From positions 3,785,001 to 3,847,000 of the forward strand of contig WPIO01000025.1 of the NCBI GenBank assembly GCA_009760855.2: a stretch of DNA of 62,000 bases, given 5' to 3'. The notes under the pieces are model-generated. The model was not told where the DNA came from. It did no database searches and saw only the letters and a program-made list of their open reading frames with translations. A program made the translations under genes and the position numbers. The stretch is from Cristatella mucedo. Lineage: Eukaryota; Bryozoa; Phylactolaemata; Cristatellidae. Shown here piece after piece: positions 57,137 to 62,000 of this stretch. How positions within the stretch are numbered: position 1 is the first letter of the stretch; each line of letters begins with the position of its first letter.

Positions 57137-57711
57137 TTAATTATTACCTATTATAATGTGACCTTTACCATGAATTAGAAAAAAGTTTCGCATATTACGC
57201 GATTCGATCTCATGCTCGTTGCAGCCGTAGGCAAGCTCGTTAACGATTGGGCTAATATATGCTTTACATGAATTAGAAAAGCAGTTTAGTAAATCATGAA
57301 AACACCACCGCGAGCCGTCACACGCTGGGCATCGATATGAGCTCCCAAGAAAAGTACAAGATAGATGATCGTACAAGTCACCCTCTGGGCATCGACATGT
57401 ACTAAACGAGAATGATAAGGATAGAGAATAACATATGAATCAATTTTTCTATCAACACCATCATTTTCAAGCTGTTGGAAGTTTTTCACCCAACTTGGCT
57501 CGTTCAAGATGGAATCAGTTGTTATATCGACATCGTCTATTTCGAGCGCTAACATGCTTTTCATGTCACTTAACTCGTCAAACATTGAATCAATTTTTTC
57601 ATTTATGACGTCTAACGTTTGCGTTAACGTACGTAAGTATTCACTAACACTTACTTCTTCAATAATCTCTAAATCATCGTAAAAATAACAGTCCTCGTAA
57701 ACGAACTCAAC
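57137..57711 (-). pseudogene. Cysteine-rich / coiled-coil ORF remnants, edge of the AT-rich island
   Basis: Two overlapping minus-strand frames. The upstream one (57,711-57,286) opens without an ATG. It has a coiled-coil-like stretch (EYLRTLTQTLDVINEKIDSM) and ends in a duplicated HVDAQRVT/HIDAQRVT motif. In the other frame (57,376-57,137) the same DNA reads SSYRCPACDGSRWCFHDLL and then NCFSNSCK, a C-x2-C...C...C zinc-finger-like pattern. The duplication reflects an approximate 60-bp repeat. A frameshift between the two pieces is likely. I do not recognise the family. It may be part of the neighbouring virus-like element or host. Confidence 0.35.
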
Positions 57712-57889
57712 TTAATCACTGGAGACAATTTTGAAAAGGAGATAACTCCTACTCACGCTATCTATCGGGTATTCCCAGGTTGTCCAAATTTAGTAGTGAC
57801 GTCATTCAATTCATTTACATACTATTTGAAGTTGTGTTAAGTTGATATGATGGTAAACAATTTTTACTCGCAAAATAATATAGGACAGC

Positions 57890-58284
57890 ATGTCAGATCT
57901 GCGAACCAAATATGCTAATGAAAAATATAGCAAAATACTTTCAGATAACGAATGAATTAAAGGTTGCTTAACTACATTAATACGTATTAAGTATTGTTTT
58001 CAATTTACAAATATTCTATTAATTCTTGCAATTACTATAACAAGTACCTATGTTCAACAATATGAGGATCTTTCTCATACAGTAACTGCTTTAGGTGGAC
58101 TAACAACAATGTTAATATCAAATGAAAGTACAATATCACAAATTGATAGAAGAAAAATATCTACTCTTCAAGCAAATTATAACTTAGTCTCAAAGATGCT
58201 TTAGACGATGATAAAATAACTAAGAAAGAATTCAATGTAATACTAATTGATCCATTAGAAAATGCAAGTGATACTCAATCTTAA
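57890..58284 (+). pseudogene. Small membrane/coiled protein of the virus-like island, broken
   Basis: Starts at the ATG at 57,890 with 21 codons, then an in-frame TGA (57,953). The same frame continues open to 58,204 with a hydrophobic segment (TNILLILAITITSTYV) followed by a charged helical stretch with QIDRRKIST. A one-base frame change near 58,195 leads to a second piece ending in DDDKITKKEF and a stop at 58,282-58,284. A membrane span followed by a GKI(T/S)xxEF-like acidic ending recalls small proteins encoded by Maverick-like elements of invertebrates. That link is from memory and untested. It lies tail-to-tail with the integrase remnant and overlaps its last codons. Confidence 0.45.
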
Positions 58285-59144
58285 TCACTTGCAGCTCCTC
58301 TCGAACAGAACTTTTTTTAACATCATTTACAAAATATCTAACCGGTAGTTCTTGCAATACCATTATTCTATCAATAGTATGTTTAGTTAAACTCCATATC
58401 GGGCCTGTAGCTCTTCTTCTTTTTTCATCTTCTCCTTCACCTGGTTCTAATAAATATCTAGCAGTTGTTCCATGTTTAACTTTTCTTGTTCTCCAACTTT
58501 TCTATGATACTGTGGTTTCTTTAGTTTTACTATTTTTTTATTGCTTTAACAGGTTTTTCACCAGTTGCTTTTGTAATACTATTATTTAGATAATCAATAA
58601 TCCTTGGTAAATTATAAATCCACTCTCTGTTTCTAGTACTATCTCCTTTATTGATACTTTCTATTTCTTTTTCATACTGTGCAATAAATGCTCTCTCAGC
58701 GGCTGTTTTATTCATTGTTTCAACTAATGCAACACTTTTTTTACTAATACCTTCAATAATACTTGTTTCATGTTTTTTCATTTCTTTAGCAAACTCTCCT
58801 TTAAACTCTGATCTTGGATCTACTGTCATTTATTTTGGCCATTTCAAAGGACCTTTATTGTAAATATCTATTATTGCTTTTGTTACTTCTTTAGAAGACT
58901 TTCTTTTAAGTGGTCTTGAATCTTTATATCTACTAGAAACATCAATAACACTCAAAGAATATTTATACCCATCATCATTATGCATATATAAAATGTCTGC
59001 TTGATGATTTTCATTAGGTTCAACAATATTAAAGAAACCATGTGGAATATTCTTAGGTCTTGGTTTGAATACTTGACTTATATCTGAGTCAGGATTGAAT
59101 GCAACTTCTTTTTTTCTTTTATTTAGAGTTAAAATGACATTCTA
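58232..59144 (-). pseudogene. Retroviral-type (Maverick/Polinton-like) integrase, broken
   Basis: Three minus-strand pieces are visible. The first, 59,144-58,833, is open with no ATG and contains HQADIL (first catalytic Asp) and YKYSLSVIDVSSRYK. The second, 58,829-58,530, begins after an in-frame TAA (58,830-58,832). It has VDPRSEF (second Asp) and ALVETMNKT (the Glu), giving a D, D, E triad. The third, in another frame from about 58,480 to 58,232, carries RRRATGPIWSL and VREELQV, typical of the C-terminal domain of Maverick-type integrases. Such enzymes join element ends to host DNA. The nonsense codon and at least one frameshift (about 58,480-58,500) make this copy non-functional as read. 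Confidence 0.82.
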
Positions 59145-59147
59145 TAG

Positions 59148-59465
59148 AGAATAGAACTATGTTGCGATATATGTTTAAATAAATTTAATGAAGTTGAATA
59201 CCTTGAAATAGGCCATCCTTATTGTCATACAAAAATAAAAAAAGACCAAAACAAAAAATATGAAATACGTTGTGATATCTGTGATAAAGATATGAAAGAA
59301 ACAGAATTTGATTCTAGTCTTATACGTAATGATACAATTATAATTTGTTCATACCGTAACATAAATTTTAATTCATGTAAAAAAGAGAGACCAACTAAAT
59401 TATATTCATTAGTTAAGAAACACTTAAAAAAGGACGCTGCTCTACTTCCTTACATAATTGTTTAG
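59148..59465 (+). CDS. Zinc-ribbon-like ORF without ATG (island)
   Basis: A 105-codon plus-strand open frame between stops, in AT-rich DNA. It contains CCDICLNKFNEVEYLEIGHP and YEIRCDICDKDMKETEF, two C-x2-C units with a Cys/His pair between them, then a Lys-rich C-terminus and a TAG. The repeated C-D-I-C pattern suggests a small zinc-binding protein. No ATG precedes the first motif, so the start may be lost or lie across a frameshift. It is oppositely oriented to its neighbours. Function unknown. Confidence 0.4.
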   Translation, partial: RIELCCDICLNKFNEVEYLEIGHPYCHTKIKKDQNKKYEIRCDICDKDMKETEFDSSLIRNDTIIICSYRNINFNSCKKERPTKLYSLVKKHLKKDAALLPYIIV

Positions 59466-59572
59466 ACTATGAAGCCATTTGTGCTATTTCAAAACTATTC
59501 CCCCTTGTTAAAGATAAACGTAAAGCAACAAAGTTTAAAGAGTTAATAGTTTTAATATTTCATTGATACTTC

Positions 59573-60435
59573 TCAGGAGGCTACATAACTGACCAAGAGG
59601 TTTACCTTTAAATATCCAGTAATATTATCAATGAAGTAATAATCACTCGGTAATCTAGTAAAATAACCATAATACTTCAAGTCAACACCTGATGGAGAAG
59701 TGTTTATAGCTCTTACATCTCCAGATACAAATGTTGTATCACTATTAGGTTTTAGAAATACACAATTAGATGCTCCAACAACCATAACATTTAATATCAT
59801 TATGGGTGGAGATGTTTTATTTGTCCACGAATAAGGTGTTGATAGATTTAGTATTGAATTCTTAGAGTTAACATTCGTTGAAACAGCTATTACTTCTGTT
59901 ATTTTTTTAACTGTTCTATCTACATAAGATTTAGTTGCAATATCAAAAGGATTAACAGGCTCTGCAACATTTGTTATTGAATTACCACCCATATTGATAT
60001 TTTTTGCTGAAGGAAATGCTTTCAATAATACATCCCATTTAATTCCACCAAATGTAACACAATAATCATCATTTAATACTACTAGATTCTCATTAACTGA
60101 ATTCCAATAAATAGATGGTATAGCAAAACTATTCATATTAAAATCTCCAAGCATTGTATTACCGATTTTTTAACGTAGTTACTAATTTGACTAACATTTA
60201 CACCATCAGTAGGATTAACACCTGCTTCAAGATTAGTAATTGTTTTACCGGCAAAATTAAATGATGTTCCAGAGTTAACAACAAAGTTAGCATCAGCATA
60301 AGATTGTGTTACAGCATCAGAATCAATAACTGGATCCGATAAATTCATAATTCTGTTTCCATTTGCATTTAGATCAGTTAAAATACTTCCATTTATTTTG
60401 TATACATAATCTTCACTATGAAACTTGGAATTCAT
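59573..60435 (-). pseudogene. Phage tail-fibre-like repeat protein, frameshifted
   Basis: Two overlapping minus-strand frames, 60,435-60,133 and 60,154-59,573, form one protein with a shift near a T homopolymer at about 60,163. It has a repeated module. Piece one has NGNRIMNLSDPVIDSDAVTQ with YAD, then FAGKTITNLEAGVNP. Piece two has MGGNSITNVAEPVNP, then ATKSYVDR. This N-G-x-I-x-N-L-x-x-P-V ... A-x-x-x-Y-V-D pattern occurs in phage tail fibres and in proteins of invertebrate virus-like elements. The C-terminal 110 residues are beta-rich and could be a receptor- or glycan-binding head, which is inference. Confidence 0.6.
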
Positions 60436-60590
60436 CTACATAATTATTAATTAATACTTTACTCCTACCTAATATTTCTCTAGCTACTGGAACAGTTCTA
60501 GCAAATCTTCCATAATCTTTTTCTTCTACTACATGTATTTTTGCCTTTTTTTTATATAATATTGTATATCAAAACCAAAACTTTTTTATT
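60416..60590 (-). other. Open frame bridging nuclease and tail-fibre-like genes
   Basis: A minus-strand frame with AKIHVVEEKDYGRFARTVPV and ILGRSKVLINNYVDEFQV ends at a TAG at 60,416-60,418. It overlaps the 3' end of the nuclease (one frame over, at a T8 run) and the first codons of the tail-fibre-like frame (ATG at 60,435). It could be the true C-terminus of the former or the N-terminus of the latter. Confidence 0.3.
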
Positions 60591-61252
60591 GTTAAATTCA
60601 CCATACTCACTTATTATATCAAATTCAAAATCATAGTACTTTTCATCTTTAAGTAAAAACATAAATAGAGGTTTACGATAGGCATATCTAAAAACATAAC
60701 TTGTGGGAATTCTAACTGTTCCTGCTGCAACATAATCTTTAGGTGCTTCTTTACAATTCAGCCCTTCAACAAATATTTCAAATTCACTATTGAAACACCT
60801 ACTAAGTTTTAGTACATGAAAACCAAGTGAACACTGTGCTAAATACTGCTTAGGTATAAATTCTTCAACTATGCTTCTACTCCATAAACATTTTATTTTT
60901 ATTAGTGTGTCTTCATCTATAGTTACATCTGGAGAATATCTATATACACCATCACTAACAAAACAATCATTAGCATTTTCAATCTTTCTATCTAGTTTCA
61001 TTTCTAGAAATTTACTAGCAATAGGTTCAAACACTTTACCAAATAACATTTTCGGAAACCTCATTGGCTGAGAATTAGAAATATATTTTTTTTTGTTTTC
61101 TATTTGCAATAACATCAATATCACAATAAATTTGTGAACCAAAAACCATACCATTTCCTAAAACAGAATAAACTTCAGATCCACCAACATTCAAACTCAT
61201 AGCTCTCTTCCACTCATCAGACCCTTGAATAAAAAAAAATTTGCATTATATT
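60552..61252 (-). pseudogene. YqaJ/lambda-exonuclease-like nuclease, frameshifted
   Basis: Minus strand. The N-terminal piece (about 61,225-61,090) reads DEWKRAMSLNVGGSEVYSVL, like the W...R...GGS(E/D)...LG start of YqaJ-type enzymes. After a shift at an A-rich run (about 61,085) the second piece has FGKVFEPIASKFLE, then YSPDVTIDEDTLIKIKC and KQYLAQCSLGFHVL. This is the G-E ... PD ... D-(E)xK ... Q order of PD-(D/E)XK exonucleases. Family members trim 5' ends for viral recombination and genome maturation. Its first ATG (61,259) would overlap the upstream gene's stop by 8 nt. At least two frame breaks are visible. Confidence 0.6.
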
Positions 61253-62000
61253 TAGACATTTCCATCATAAACAGACATTCCTTTACTGCAAGTGAAGTTA
61301 GCTCCACTACCATTAGATGTTAGTTCAGCACTATTCTCACAAATAGTCAAATAGTGAATCATTATTTGTGTAAGATCATTTGGAAAAGCAGAATTGAATT
61401 CAACAGTTACATCAAGTCTAGAAGTTATTCTAAGAGGTTCATCATTGTATTGCAGATCAATAACATGGATAGGATAAAGAGTCATCCACTCAGGATAAGT
61501 AATACCAATAGGTTCAGTAACTTCATTAAGTCCAAGGTATTTTTTTCTAAAAGTCGTGAAATCCATGAAAGAAGGAGCACATTTTCCTTTCTTAAAAGCA
61601 TTGGATCTTAATGCTGCAGGATATTTTTTAGATCCATTAGCAAGAACACAAACACTTTTAATGTCACAGTGATTATAAGTACATGGATTACAAATAAAAC
61701 TATTATACTTATTGTAATTTTGAGCTGCAACAACCAACCATCGAACTTTATCAATTGTATTTTGAACTGATAGTGTTTTAGTGAATTTAAGACCTTGATT
61801 AAGACTAGTTATATTAATATTTTCATATCGTCTAACTCTGTAGTTAAGTCTAATTTTCTTAGATTTCTCACTTGAAATATCAGCAAGTGCTCTTTGAATA
61901 CATTTTTTGGTGTTACACAAAGAACAATTAATCTCATTTTTGACATTGCTATTTTAAAATCAATGTAAACACCATTTCCATTATTTGCTGGTGATGCTGG
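61252..62000 (-). pseudogene. Capsid-like protein of the virus-like island, partial
   Basis: A 222-codon minus-strand frame (61,920-61,252) is preceded, in a different frame up to the window edge, by a segment containing GNGVYIDFKIAMSKM. A frame break near 61,915 is therefore likely. Notable strings are VRWLVVAAQNYNKYNSFICN, DHC-like NHCDIKSVCVL, LYPIHVIDLQYNDEPLRI and LDVTVEFNSAFPNDL. From memory these resemble a double-jelly-roll capsid-like family of invertebrate Maverick/adintovirus-type elements, which has the P-L-x-V-I-D and I-x-x-x-x-F-P motifs. I could not test this. The 5' part lies beyond the window. Confidence 0.45.

Overview
This is eukaryotic DNA, almost certainly from an invertebrate animal. 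It has spliced genes with GT/AG introns, CpG-rich promoter blocks, many (GA)n/(CT)n microsatellites, and dense LINE, SINE and DNA-transposon debris. A GGGAGATAACT-type motif at about 17,593 and 57,738 is a form I associate with mollusc genomes. That is only a weak hint, and the species cannot be named from the sequence.

Only two host genes can be assembled with confidence. The first, on the minus strand (18,501-29,574, four exons, every junction in phase 0), encodes a 355-residue type I membrane protein. It has a signal peptide, a Ser/Ala/Thr-rich stalk, a six-cysteine module, one membrane span, and a cytoplasmic tail with three Tyr-x-Asn sites and eleven copies of a 7-residue repeat. I recognise no family. 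The second, on the plus strand (46,009-47,696, three exons), encodes an intact 197-residue NADPH-dependent FMN reductase (flavodoxin-like) protein.

Region by region: 1-9 kb is CpG-rich and repeat-bearing with no provable exon. 9-17 kb holds LINE/SINE fragments, a 770-bp CTCTCACT array and a 34-unit CAG run. 18.5-30.4 kb is the membrane-protein gene and its CpG-rich upstream region, with LINE, SINE and Tc1 debris in its introns. 30.7-41.7 kb is a transposon graveyard whose centre (32,040-37,222) is a nested structure: a LINE tail and a second LINE sit inside a hAT element, a 3.3-kb long-TIR element sits inside that LINE, and another LINE tail sits inside the long-TIR element. 42-46 kb carries minisatellites and LINE scraps. 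46-48.3 kb is the FMN reductase gene. 48.3-57 kb is mostly featureless.

From about 57.1 kb to the window end the sequence becomes strikingly AT-rich and gene-dense. It encodes broken remnants of a virus-like element of the Maverick/Polinton/adintovirus kind: a retroviral-type integrase, a small membrane protein, a zinc-ribbon-like ORF, a phage-tail-fibre-like repeat protein, a YqaJ/lambda-exonuclease-like nuclease, and a capsid-like protein that runs off the window. Every recognisable gene there has a stop or frameshift, several at A/T homopolymers. This island is the most unusual part of the window.
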